Source: Phycisphaeraceae bacterium (GTDB lineage Bacteria > Planctomycetota > Phycisphaerae > Phycisphaerales > UBA1924). Taken from it: a stretch of DNA of 64,000 nucleotides. The translations under genes and the position numbers were made by a program. Below, in pieces: positions 43,188 through 51,763 of the stretch; the stretch's first letter is position 1, and every line of letters starts with the position of its first letter. The stretch lies in contig JAHBXI010000001.1 of the NCBI GenBank assembly GCA_019636515.1, forward strand, positions 310,001 through 374,000. The letters are read 5' to 3'. The notes beneath the pieces were generated by a model that did no database searches, was not told the DNA's origin, and was given only the letters and a program-made list of their open reading frames with translations.

Positions 43188-44924
43188 TTACGCGTCCTCC
43201 GACAGCGTCTCACGAACCACCTCGTCGATCGTCGTGATCCCCTCGTAGATCGCAAGCAGGCCCGACTCACGCAGCGTCCGCATCCCCTTCTTCCGCGACG
43301 CCTGGCGAAGCACCGCCGTGCTCGCCTCGTGCATGACCATCTCCCGCATCTCGTCGTCCAGCGTCATGATCTCGAACAGCGCCAGACGGCCCTTGTACCC
43401 CGAGTTGTTGCACGCCGTGCAGCCCTTGCCCCGCATGAAACGCTTCCCGCGGACCTGCTCGGGAGTCATGTTCAGTTCCATCAGTTCCTCTTCCGAAGGA
43501 ACGTACTCCTCCTTGCACGAGACGCACACCTTGCGAACCAGGCGCTGCGCCACGATCCCCTCCACCGTCGCCGTCAGAAGGAAGGCCTCCAGGCCAAGGT
43601 CCAGCAGCCGCACGATCGAACTGGGCGCGTCGTTGGTGTGCAGCGTGCTCAGCACAAGGTGGCCCGTCAGCGACGCCTGCACCGCGATCTGCGCCGTCTC
43701 AAGGTCGCGGATCTCGCCCACCAGGATGATGTCGGGGTCCTGGCGAAGGAAACTCCGAAGCGCCTTGGCGAACGTCAGGCCCGTCTCCGCGTTCATCTGG
43801 CACTGGCAAAGCCCGTCGATGTCGTACTCGACCGGGTCCTCCGCCGTCAGGATCTTCGTCTCCACGTCGTTCAGGCTCGCCAGCGCCGCGTACAGCGTCG
43901 TCGTCTTCCCCGAGCCCGTCGGCCCCGTCACGATCACGATCCCGTTGGGCTTGTTGATCAGGCGCTGCACCTTCGAAAGGTCGTCCTCACGCAGGCCAAG
44001 ACGCTCCAGCGAGAGTTCCACGTTCGAGCGGTCCAGCACGCGCATCACCACCGATTCCCCGTGCATCGTCGGAAGAACCGCCACGCGAAGGTCCACCGGG
44101 TTCCCCCCGATCGTCAGTTCGATACGCCCGTCCTGCGGCAGGCGACGCTCCGCGATGTCAAGGTTCGACATGACCTTCACCCGGCTGGTGATCGCCGGCC
44201 CGAGGTGCTTGGGCGGAGAGTTCATCTCGTACAGAACCCCGTCGATCCGGTACCGCATCTTGAACTCGTCCTCGAACGGCTCGAAATGGATGTCCGACGC
44301 ACGGTCCTTGATCGCCTGCAGCAGCACCAGGTTCAGCAACTTGATCACCTGGTTGTCGTCGGCCATCTCCATGATCGCGTCAAGGTCGATCGACTCCCCC
44401 CGGCCCTCCAGGGACTTGTACTTGTCGTCCTTGGCCAACTGGCTCACCACGTCGACCACCGACTCGCTCTTGCTGTAGTGCTTCTTGATCAGCGCGTCGA
44501 TCAACGCCGAATCACCCACCACCGCCTCCACGTTGAAGCCCATCAGCAGGCGAAGGTCGTCCACCGCACGGAAGTTGTCCGGGCTCTTCATCGCGATCTT
44601 CAGACGCTTGCTGATCGGGTTGTACTCGATCGGGATCACCTGGTACGACTGCACGTTCTCCGACGGGATCACCCCACGCACATCCTCGGGGATGTCCTTG
44701 CCCGCCAGGTCCACGTACTGCATCCCCGCCTGGCCCGCCAACGCCTCGGCCACGTCACGCGCATTCACAAGGCCCAGTTCCGTCAGCAACTGCCCCAGAA
44801 GCACCTTCCGCGTCTTCTGCACCGACAACGCCTCGTGAACCTGGTCACGCGTCACCTTCCCCATCTTCGTGAGGATCCGACCGATCTTCTTGCCCTTCAG
44901 TTCCGTTGGGTCGAGCACCGGCAT
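43188..44924 (-). CDS. Secretion/pilus assembly ATPase GspE/PilB (copy 1)
   Basis: Hexameric ATPase of 578 residues that powers pseudopilus or pilus assembly. An N-terminal MshEN-type domain (about 10-150) is followed by the Walker A GPTGSGKTTT (334-343), the Asp box with VEYDIDG, Walker B ILVGEIRDLETAQ, the His box GHLVLSTLHTND and a tetracysteine zinc site (CVSC and CTAC). All functional motifs are intact. ATG 44924 has GGAAGG upstream. It is the first gene after a 780-bp gap and directly precedes gspF, so it is probably the ATPase of that platform. Confidence 0.95.
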   Translation of the reverse strand: MPVLDPTELKGKKIGRILTKMGKVTRDQVHEALSVQKTRKVLLGQLLTELGLVNARDVAEALAGQAGMQYVDLAGKDIPEDVRGVIPSENVQSYQVIPIEYNPISKRLKIAMKSPDNFRAVDDLRLLMGFNVEAVVGDSALIDALIKKHYSKSESVVDVVSQLAKDDKYKSLEGRGESIDLDAIMEMADDNQVIKLLNLVLLQAIKDRASDIHFEPFEDEFKMRYRIDGVLYEMNSPPKHLGPAITSRVKVMSNLDIAERRLPQDGRIELTIGGNPVDLRVAVLPTMHGESVVMRVLDRSNVELSLERLGLREDDLSKVQRLINKPNGIVIVTGPTGSGKTTTLYAALASLNDVETKILTAEDPVEYDIDGLCQCQMNAETGLTFAKALRSFLRQDPDIILVGEIRDLETAQIAVQASLTGHLVLSTLHTNDAPSSIVRLLDLGLEAFLLTATVEGIVAQRLVRKVCVSCKEEYVPSEEELMELNMTPEQVRGKRFMRGKGCTACNNSGYKGRLALFEIMTLDDEMREMVMHEASTAVLRQASRKKGMRTLRESGLLAIYEGITTIDEVVRETLSEDA

Positions 44925-45027
44925 GCACGTTTCCTTCCCGCGACCTCGGGCACCGCGACTTCCAAATCACCACAACATCGGACCTCAACCACACACGACT
45001 CGACTCAGGCCAGCCGCCCCGTCGCGA

Positions 45028-45103
45028 CCAGCCGTCAAACTCGCGGCCAGCCATCAAATTCGCGGCCAGCCATCAAATTCGCGGCCAGCCATCAAATTCG
45101 CGG
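45028..45103. repeat. Tandem repeat, 4 x 19 bp
   Basis: Four consecutive 19-bp units. Units 2-4 (45047-45103) are identical, ccagccatcaaattcgcgg, and unit 1 (45028-45046) differs at two positions. There are no spacers, so it is not a CRISPR array. It lies about 105-180 bp upstream of the gspE1 start, where a set of binding sites or a slippage-prone array could affect expression. Confidence 0.92.
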
Positions 45104-45572
45104 CCACCGCCGACCACGATCAAGCACAAGATCGGAACCGGGAATTCCTCGCCGGACCCGACCTTCGGCCCATCCCCGGACAGGGTTCAAAGGACGGACC
45201 ACGTGCCGACCCGCAAACCCTCATTCTTCCGGCAAAGGACCTTCACGCGGCCGCTCGACCTTCGACCCGCCGCTCGCGCTTCGCTCCGTCACCCGAGGAG
45301 CGAAACCCAAACAGAAAACGATTGAAGACCCTTACGTCCCAATCCTGGTCGAAAGCCGCCAGCGTCGCCACATATTCCGAACCGGGAATGAATCAGCCGC
45401 CCGTGCCGATCCAAACCAGCCCGAAAAACCAACCCCCAAACCAAACCCCCAAACAAGCCGCATTTCCAAATACCGAACAAGCCGCGATCCATCACCGAGT
45501 ACCCTGATCCGGTAGGCGTCCTGCCCACAAGGACCACGACAACACACGGCGCGAAGGCACGGCCACTCTACC

Positions 45573-45593
45573 ATTCGTGCAATGTACACGAAT
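45573..45593. promoter_or_regulatory. Perfect inverted repeat ATTCGTG-N7-CACGAAT
   Basis: ATTCGTG (45573-45579) and CACGAAT (45587-45593) are perfect inverted copies around a 7-bp centre. This is the form of a dimeric regulator's operator or a small hairpin. It is 112-132 bp beyond the pilT stop and about 650 bp upstream of gspE1. No regulator can be assigned. Confidence 0.4.
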
Positions 45594-45704
45594 CGCTCAT
45601 GGATTCCAAGCCGATAACGGCTTAAAAACCATTCGACAACTGGATTTTTAGTCTCTAAGAGACCGTGAGAATCGGCGATGGCGAATCAAAATCGCCACCT
45701 TGAC

Positions 45705-46826
45705 CTACTCCTTCTGGAGATCCAGGTCTTCATCCCACTCGGCTCGGCCGACCTTGCCACCTTCCTTGTGGATCTTGTCCGTCAGGTCAGCCGGATTTTT
45801 ACCCTTGTCGATCATCTCCTCGGCGGAGATCATGCCCCGCTTGTACAGCGACCAGAGATGATCGTCCAGCAATTGCATGCCGAACTTCCGACCCGTCTGG
45901 ATGGCCGAGTCGATCCGGAAGGTTTTGGCCTCGCGGATCAGGTTGGCGATGGCCGGTGTAACCACCAGGAATTCGTACCCGGCGACCATCCCGCTGGTAT
46001 CGACCCGGGAGAGGAGAACCTGGCTGAGGACGCAGATCAGGGCGGTGGACAACTGCACGCGGATCTGGTTCTGCTGGGCCTGTGGGAAGGCGTCGACCAG
46101 GCGGTCGATGGTCTTGGCGGCGCCGGTGGTGTGCAGGGTTCCGAAAACCAAGTGGCCGGTCTCGGCGGCCCGGACGGCCGACTCGATGGTTTCGAGGTCT
46201 CGCATTTCGCCGACCAGGATCACGTCGGGATCCTGCCGCAGGACGCGTCGGAGGGCCTCGGCGAAGGATGGAACATCGTCGTGGATCGCCCGCTGGTTCA
46301 CGATGCTCTTCTTGTGGTAGTGGTAGTACTCGATCGGGTCTTCCATCGTGACGATGTGCCGGTCGAAATTCATGTTGACGTAGTCGATCATGGTCGCCAG
46401 CGAGGTGGTCTTTCCGGATCCGGTCGGGCCGGTGACCAGAAAGAGTCCACGGGGCCGGCGGACCAGGTCGCGCACGATCTCGGGAAGCCCGATCTGCTCG
46501 AACGTGAGCAGTTTGTTCGGGATGCGGCGCAGGACCATGGCAAGGTCGCCGCGCTGGCGAAACACGGACGTCCTGAAGCGGCAGGAGTCGCCGTAGGCGA
46601 AACCAAAGTCGGTCCCGCCGACCTCGGCGAGTTCCTGCTGGTTGCGCTCGGGCGTGATCGCCTTCATCAGGGAGACCATGTCGTCGGACTCGAGGACCTT
46701 GGTCTTGAGGTTCTGCAGATGCCCGTGCAGGCGAACGGTGGGTGGGCGGCCGACGGTGAGGTGGAGATCGCTCGCCCCGGTCTTGACGACGGTGTCGAGG
46801 AGTCGGTCAATCTGCATCTGCGACAT
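45705..46826 (-). CDS. pilT: Type IV pilus retraction ATPase PilT
   Basis: Retraction-type ATPase of 373 residues. It shows the short N-terminal PAS-like region (IDRLLDTVVKTGASDLHLTVG), Walker A GPTGSGKTT (about 133-141), the Asp box MEDPIEYYH, Walker B ILVGEMRDLET and the His box GHLVFGTLHTTGAAKTIDRL, plus the AIRNLIRE-like ATPAIANLIREAKT motif of PilT. Its presence shows that the filament made here can probably be retracted, which separates it from a pure type II secretion system. GAAGGAAC lies 5 nt before the ATG. It follows gspE2 by 134 bp. Confidence 0.95.
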   Translation of the reverse strand: MSQMQIDRLLDTVVKTGASDLHLTVGRPPTVRLHGHLQNLKTKVLESDDMVSLMKAITPERNQQELAEVGGTDFGFAYGDSCRFRTSVFRQRGDLAMVLRRIPNKLLTFEQIGLPEIVRDLVRRPRGLFLVTGPTGSGKTTSLATMIDYVNMNFDRHIVTMEDPIEYYHYHKKSIVNQRAIHDDVPSFAEALRRVLRQDPDVILVGEMRDLETIESAVRAAETGHLVFGTLHTTGAAKTIDRLVDAFPQAQQNQIRVQLSTALICVLSQVLLSRVDTSGMVAGYEFLVVTPAIANLIREAKTFRIDSAIQTGRKFGMQLLDDHLWSLYKRGMISAEEMIDKGKNPADLTDKIHKEGGKVGRAEWDEDLDLQKE

Positions 46827-46960
46827 CGTGGTTCCTTCGCGTGATCGTGGTCATTGTCCGCCGATGACCGCGTTGATATTCCGGTACGGTCGGCCGCTGG
46901 TTCGCGGCGCCGGAGGCCGGGATTTGGGAGGGGTCGGGAGGGCTTTTTTTGGGGGGGCGC

Positions 46961-48700
46961 TCAGGCGGCGGCCCCCGATGAGATGTTGTCGAGGTCAACC
47001 TGGGTGCTTCGAGCGATTTCGTCCGGGGTGCTGCGTCCGGAGAGGATCTTGATCTTGCCGTCACCGACCAGCGGCCGCATCCCGGCGTGGAGGGCGGCTC
47101 TGCGCAGTTCGGAAACCGGGGCGAGTTTGAAAGCCAGGTCGCGGATGGCGGCGGTCATGACCATCATCTCGAAGATGCCCTGGCGGCCGCGGTACCCGGT
47201 CCTGGCGCAGTTGTCGCACCCGGCGCCCTTCATGATCTTTCCGTCGGCCTCCTCGGGGGTGATCCCGGTGAGGTTCAGGTACTTGTGGTCCGGCTCGGGG
47301 TCGGGGACCTTGCACTGCTTGCAGATGATGCGGATGAGCCGCTGGGCCAGGACGGCCTGGATGGAAGAAGCCACCAGGAAGGGCTTGACACCCATATCGA
47401 CCAGTCGCGTGATGGCCGAGGGCGCGTCGTTGGTGTGCAGGGTCGAGAAGACCAGGTGGCCGGTGAGCGCGGCCTGGATGGCGATCTCGGCGACTTCCTT
47501 GTCTCGGATTTCGCCCACCAGGATGATGTTGGGAGCCTGGCGGAGCATGGACTTGAGGATCGCCGAGAAGGTCAGGCCGATGTTTTCCCTCACCTGGCAC
47601 TGGTTGATGCCGGTGAAGTTGTATTCGACGGGGTCCTCGGCGGTGATGATCTTCTTGTCGGGGCGGTTGAGGGTGTCGAGGGCCGAGTAGAGGGTGGTCG
47701 TCTTTCCCGAACCGGTCGGCCCGGTCACCAGGAAGATCCCGTTGGGCCGTCGGATGATCTTGTTGAACGCGGCGAGGGTGTCGGGCTCGAAGCCGATGTT
47801 GACCAGGCCGATGCGTACGGACTCTGGCCTGAGGATACGGAGCACGACGCTCTCGCCGTGGTAGGCCGGGCAGGCCGAGACGCGAAAGTCGATCTGGACG
47901 TCGTTGACGGGGAGTTTGATGCGGCCGTCCTGGGGAACCCGCTTCTCGGCGATGTTCATCGAGGACATGAGTTTGACGCGGGAGAGCAGGGCATTTTGCA
48001 TGCGTGACGGGAGGTTGTCGCGCTCGATGCAGACGCCGTCGATCCGGTATCGAAGCCGGACGCGATCGGCCATCGGCTCGATGTGGATGTCGCTGGCCCT
48101 CATGTTCACCGCCTCGGTCAGGATGCGGTTGCAGAGGCGGACGATCGGGGCGTCCTCGCTGGCGATGTCGATGGACTTGTCCATCGACCGATCGACCGAT
48201 CGGTCCACGGTCCGGTCCATGGACTCGGAGATCAGCGATTCGGTCGGGGCGATCGCCTTGTCTTTCTTCCCGCCCCCGCCGTCGAGGAACTGCTTGATCT
48301 GGCTCCGCGCGGCGAGTTTGGGCTCGATCTCCACGTTGAGCCTGAACCGGAGCATGTCGAGCATCTCCAGGTCCATGGGGTCGTGGATGACCAGTTGAAG
48401 CCTGCCCCCGTTCTTTGACATCGGCAGGATCAGGAACTTCTTGACCAGGTCGTCGGGCACGAGTTTGAGGTCGATCTTCGACGACATCCCCTGGGCGGCG
48501 ATATCGACGTACTCCATCCCGAACTGGTGGGCCAGGGCCTTTGAGACCTGGTCCTCGGTCACAAATCCCAGTTCCACCAGCGCCTCGCCCATCCTCTTTC
48601 CGGAGGCCTTGGCCACCTGCGCCGCCTTGTCGGCCTGCGCGCTGTTGAGGAGTCCCCAGCCGACCAGGATCTCGCCAAGTTTCTTCTTCGATCGTGCCAT
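46961..48700 (-). CDS. Secretion/pilus assembly ATPase GspE/PilB (copy 2)
   Basis: A second assembly ATPase of 579 residues, clearly divergent from the copy at 43188-44924. The MshEN-type N-terminus is followed by an unusual linker (about 161-178, MDRTVDRSVDRSMDKSID) and the ATPase core: Walker A GPTGSGKTTT (327-336), ILVGEIRDKEVAE, GHLVFSTLHTND and the zinc site CKQC/CDNC. All motifs are intact. It is the first gene of the cluster, 134 bp before pilT, with a 324-bp upstream gap that holds an inverted repeat. It may serve a different filament from copy 1. Confidence 0.94.
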   Translation of the reverse strand: MARSKKKLGEILVGWGLLNSAQADKAAQVAKASGKRMGEALVELGFVTEDQVSKALAHQFGMEYVDIAAQGMSSKIDLKLVPDDLVKKFLILPMSKNGGRLQLVIHDPMDLEMLDMLRFRLNVEIEPKLAARSQIKQFLDGGGGKKDKAIAPTESLISESMDRTVDRSVDRSMDKSIDIASEDAPIVRLCNRILTEAVNMRASDIHIEPMADRVRLRYRIDGVCIERDNLPSRMQNALLSRVKLMSSMNIAEKRVPQDGRIKLPVNDVQIDFRVSACPAYHGESVVLRILRPESVRIGLVNIGFEPDTLAAFNKIIRRPNGIFLVTGPTGSGKTTTLYSALDTLNRPDKKIITAEDPVEYNFTGINQCQVRENIGLTFSAILKSMLRQAPNIILVGEIRDKEVAEIAIQAALTGHLVFSTLHTNDAPSAITRLVDMGVKPFLVASSIQAVLAQRLIRIICKQCKVPDPEPDHKYLNLTGITPEEADGKIMKGAGCDNCARTGYRGRQGIFEMMVMTAAIRDLAFKLAPVSELRRAALHAGMRPLVGDGKIKILSGRSTPDEIARSTQVDLDNISSGAAA

Positions 48701-49024
48701 GTCGTTCTCACGTCATGCGGCGAACCCGCCCCGAACCCCCGAACCACCGATCACGGACCCCGGATCCCGTGATCCGGACCTGGATAGGTGGTACCGGGCG
48801 AGCGACGTTCGCGGCCGTTGCCTGTCTCCCCGAGCGAGGGGCGTCATGGTAGCGTCTCCGGGGGCGATCCCCACCCCGCCGGACGTCTGACCAGCATGGC
48901 CGCGGGTACTCCCTCGTGCGGCCATTCGCCCCGGGGTCCCGGACGGTTCCCTCACGCCTGGCTCACGCCCGTAAAATGAACCACGCACCCCGCCCGGAGC
49001 CTTCCCACGCCGACGCGATTTCTC
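48701..49024. other. Divergent intergenic region between gspE2 and the CoaB-like gene
   Basis: About 324 bp without a convincing gene. It should contain promoters for gspE2 (minus) and the CoaB-like gene (plus). The only clear structure is the 8-bp inverted repeat at 48749-48774. No strong -35/-10 pair is visible. Confidence 0.4.
48749..48774. promoter_or_regulatory. Perfect inverted repeat GATCACGG-N10-CCGTGATC
   Basis: Two perfect 8-bp inverted arms (48749-48756 and 48767-48774) around a 10-bp centre, 49-74 bp upstream of the gspE2 start. Spacing of about 18 bp centre to centre suits a dimeric regulator on one face of the helix. As RNA it could form a hairpin in the gspE2 leader. Which of these is right cannot be told from sequence. 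Confidence 0.45.
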
Positions 49025-49666
49025 ATGACCGCCGGTCCGACGCACGAGCCGATCGACGCGGTGCGGTACATCGCCAACCGCAGTTCGGGGCGTGTCGGGA
49101 CGCTGCTCGCACGGGAGGCCGCCCGCCGGGGGCACGCGGTCACGCTGCTTCTTGGGCCTGTGGCGTGCTCTGCCCCGTTGGAGGGGGTGGTGGTCCAGCG
49201 GTTCCGGACGTGCGAGGACCTTCGGGCACTTTTGTCCGCGCACGCCCACGAAGCCCGCGTGATCGTGATGGCCGCCGCCGTCGCGGACTTCCGGCCCTCC
49301 GGAGACCGATCGACCCTGGGAAAGATCAAACGCCGCCCGGGGGAGTCCCTGACCCTCGAACTCGAATCCACTCCGGACCTGATCGCCGAGGTTGCCAGCC
49401 GCCGCCGACCGGGCCAGTTCATCGTCGCCTTTGCGCTCGAGACCGCGGGAGAGGTCCTGGCCTCGGCGCGCACCAAACTCGATCGCAAGCGGGTTGACCT
49501 GGTGGTAGGCAACCCGCTCGACACGATGGATGCCCAGACGATCGAAGCGGTCGTGGTAGATCGCTCGGGGATCGCCGGGCAAACCCCTGGCGTGATCGGC
49601 AAGGAAGCGTTCGCCGCCTGGCTGCTTGACCTGATCGAATCCAGGTTGGCGGGCCAATCGCCGTGA
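49025..49666 (+). CDS. CoaB-like phosphopantothenate-cysteine ligase domain protein
   Basis: A 213-residue stand-alone version of the CoaB half of the coenzyme A enzyme CoaBC. The start RFLMTAGPTHEPIDAVRYIANRSSG is the family's opening, where it would read RxLVTAGGTREPID. VIVMAAAVADFRP and GKIKRRPGESLTLEL carry the AxxDF and KI-K signatures, and VDLVVGNPL the C-terminal part. No CoaC flavoprotein domain is fused or adjacent. ATG 49025 sits inside the conserved opening, and no ATG, GTG or TTG lies between it and the in-frame stop at 48977, so initiation may use another codon or this ATG with a trimmed first strand. Confidence 0.82.
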   Translation: MTAGPTHEPIDAVRYIANRSSGRVGTLLAREAARRGHAVTLLLGPVACSAPLEGVVVQRFRTCEDLRALLSAHAHEARVIVMAAAVADFRPSGDRSTLGKIKRRPGESLTLELESTPDLIAEVASRRRPGQFIVAFALETAGEVLASARTKLDRKRVDLVVGNPLDTMDAQTIEAVVVDRSGIAGQTPGVIGKEAFAAWLLDLIESRLAGQSP

Positions 49667-49883
49667 TCGACGCGCCCTTTGCCGATCGAGGCGCGAACAC
49701 CCTCCGCGCCCAACCCTACGCTCTTCCATGGCCAAGACTCCCCGAACACCCCGAGCGAGCCGTGACCGCGGGGCTCCCGCCGCCCGACGGGATCCCGTGG
49801 CGGACCGCCGGGGTCGCCCCCCGGGCCCGGTCAATCGCCGCGGGGGACCCGCCCGCGGAGAGGACGGCTTCGGGAGGCCGCGT

Positions 49884-51728
49884 ATGGATGACCGGCCATC
49901 GATCGAGATTGATCCGGCGGATATCGGGCTGGGTGTGCGGGTCGTTCACGTGGATGAAGACGTCATCGTGGTGGATAAGCCGACGGGCCTGGTGACGGCG
50001 CCGATGCCCGGCACGCCCGAGCACGACGACCCGGACCTCCGGGAACGAAGCGTCTTCGGCGTGGTCAAGCGCCATGTCAAGGATCTCCGCCGGACGCGTG
50101 GGACCCGGGTCTGGGTCATCCACCGACTCGACAAGGAAGCCAGCGGGCTGCTGGTCTTCGCGGTCAGCGACCGGGCGTTCGAGCAACTCAAGGAGGAGTT
50201 CCGCACCAAGCGAGCGCACCGGCTGTACATGGCGGTCGTGGAAGGGGAGATCTCGATCTCGACTCCGGCGCTGCCGGGTCGTACGCCGGCGCCGGCGTCG
50301 GGGATCATCCGCAGTTCGCTCGCCGAAGGGCCCGACGGGCTGATGCGGTCGATTGACGAGTCCCGGGCGCGGCCACGCGGAGCCTCGCGTCGCCCCGGTC
50401 CCGTACCTGGCTTTGGACCCGGCCCATCCCCCGGCGCGGGGCAGAACGCGGTGACGCATTGGCGCGTGGCGGGAGTCGGGAACGGCCGCACGCTGGTTCA
50501 ACTGCGCCTGGACACGGGACGCAAGAACCAGATCCGCGTTCACATGCGGGAGTTGGGGCGCCCGCTGGTGGGAGACCGCCGCTACGGGGGGCGTTCCAAC
50601 CCGATCTCCCGGCTGTGTCTTCACGCGACCGAACTGGGCTTTTCACACCCGGCGACGGGGCGGGATCTTCGCTTTTTTTCTCCACCTCCCCAGGCGTTTT
50701 ACGGGCTTATCGGAGAGATCGCGCCGCCCAACACGGTGGGAAGAACACCGCCGTCGGTGGTCGGGGCGCCGCGAGCCCTTGCCCCGAGTCCGACGCGCAC
50801 GCCGCACGGGCCGCGTCCCGGCGATCCGGATGGCGGGGACACCTCGTGGGATCACGTCGCGGATTGGTACGGCCGCCTGATCGGGGAAGGTCGAAGCGAT
50901 CATCACGAGAAGGTGATCCTGCCGGGCGTTCTGCGGCTGCTGAGGCCCGAGTCGGGGATGAAGGTCCTGGACCTTGCCTGCGGGCAAGGGGATTTTTGCC
51001 GACGGCTTTGGGGACTTGGGGTTGAAGCAACCGGGGTGGACGCCTCCCCGAGGCTGATCGAGGCGGGGAGAGCGGGCGCACGAGCCGGAGGCGGGCCGGA
51101 TGAGATCCCCGCTCCGGTCTTTGTGCATGGGGATGTTCGTCGTCTGGCGGATATCCCCGAGGTTCGTGCGAGCCGCGAGGCCGGCGGGTTCGACGCGGTG
51201 ACGAGCCTGATGGCGCTGATGAACATGGAGCCGCTCGATCCGGTGCTCTCCGGGGCCGCGGACTCGCTCCGTCCTGGCGGCGCGCTGGTGCTTGTGATCC
51301 TGCATCCGGCGTTCCGTTCGCCGGGCCAGACCTCGTGGGGATGGGAGCACGAGACGGGGCGCGAGGCTCGCCGCGCCCGCGGGGCACGTGCCGAGGAACG
51401 CGGCGCCGGGACGGGGGCGGTCGCGAGGCAGTACCGTCGCGTGGACGGGTATCTTTCGCCGGGTCAGACGCCGATCGTGATGAACCCCGGGGGCGCCGCG
51501 CACGGGGCGGACGCGGTGACCACGTTGACGTTCCACCGTCCGATCCAGACGTACGCCCGGCTGCTGTTCGAGGCGGGCTTTGTGATCGAGGCGATCGAGG
51601 AGTGGCCCAGCGCCCGCAAGAGCCAGCCCGGCCCGAAAGCCGCGGAAGAGAACCGCGCCCGCCGGGAAATCCCGATGTTCCTGGCGATCCGTGCCCGATT
51701 GCCATGGCGGACCGCGCCTGGGGAGTGA
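49884..51728 (+). CDS. RluA-type pseudouridine synthase fused to SAM-dependent methyltransferase
   Basis: A 614-residue fusion. The N-terminal half is an RluA/RluC-family rRNA or tRNA pseudouridine synthase with VIVVDKPTGLVT, the catalytic HRLDKEASGLLVF (Asp at about 83) and the substrate-binding DTGRKNQIRVHM. A 40-residue Pro-rich linker leads to a class-I methyltransferase with VLDLACGQGDF (about 361) and GVDASPRLIEAG, ending in the usual methyltransferase sheet. The frame is open throughout. ATG 49884 has GGGAGG 6 nt upstream; ATG 49728 would add 52 Arg/Pro-rich residues. Both activities may act on the same RNA, but that is inference. Confidence 0.88.
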   Translation: MDDRPSIEIDPADIGLGVRVVHVDEDVIVVDKPTGLVTAPMPGTPEHDDPDLRERSVFGVVKRHVKDLRRTRGTRVWVIHRLDKEASGLLVFAVSDRAFEQLKEEFRTKRAHRLYMAVVEGEISISTPALPGRTPAPASGIIRSSLAEGPDGLMRSIDESRARPRGASRRPGPVPGFGPGPSPGAGQNAVTHWRVAGVGNGRTLVQLRLDTGRKNQIRVHMRELGRPLVGDRRYGGRSNPISRLCLHATELGFSHPATGRDLRFFSPPPQAFYGLIGEIAPPNTVGRTPPSVVGAPRALAPSPTRTPHGPRPGDPDGGDTSWDHVADWYGRLIGEGRSDHHEKVILPGVLRLLRPESGMKVLDLACGQGDFCRRLWGLGVEATGVDASPRLIEAGRAGARAGGGPDEIPAPVFVHGDVRRLADIPEVRASREAGGFDAVTSLMALMNMEPLDPVLSGAADSLRPGGALVLVILHPAFRSPGQTSWGWEHETGREARRARGARAEERGAGTGAVARQYRRVDGYLSPGQTPIVMNPGGAAHGADAVTTLTFHRPIQTYARLLFEAGFVIEAIEEWPSARKSQPGPKAAEENRARREIPMFLAIRARLPWRTAPGE

Positions 51729-51763
51729 GGCAATTCGCTCGTCGGGGGGTGGGCGTTGGCGGC

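Larger units (their letters stand above)
44925..45704. other. 780-bp intergenic region inside the secretion cluster
   Basis: The gap between pilT and gspE1 in an otherwise tight cluster. I find no gene with recognisable content; the open frames here are low-complexity or antisense continuations. It holds a 19-bp tandem repeat (45028-45103), an A/C-rich stretch at about 45400-45480 that reads G/T-rich on the minus strand, a 7-bp inverted repeat (45573-45593) and a 5-bp inverted repeat GTCTCtaaGAGAC (45651-45663). It should contain the promoter of gspE1, but I cannot pick -35/-10 boxes with confidence. Confidence 0.5.

Noticed and set aside
45028-45103. CRISPR-like array
   Set aside because: The units are directly joined without spacers and no cas gene is in the window.
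44869-45507. Hidden gene in the pilT-gspE1 gap (plus strand)
   Set aside because: The frame starts inside gspE1 antisense, then reads repeats and Pro/Asn/Gln-rich sequence; no ribosome-binding site or similarity.
43008-45515. 835-codon open frame on the plus strand
   Set aside because: It lies antisense to gspE1 and continues into the repeat-containing gap; its composition (His, Arg, Leu) is typical of shadow frames.
46931-46960. T and G homopolymer runs as a terminator after pilT or a phase-variable tract
   Set aside because: No hairpin precedes the T run on the correct strand, and it lies outside any coding frame, so I see no support beyond the runs themselves.
48713-49834. 373-codon open frame on the minus strand upstream of gspE2
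   Set aside because: It overlaps the CoaB-like gene antisense; its sequence is Arg/Gly-rich without motifs.
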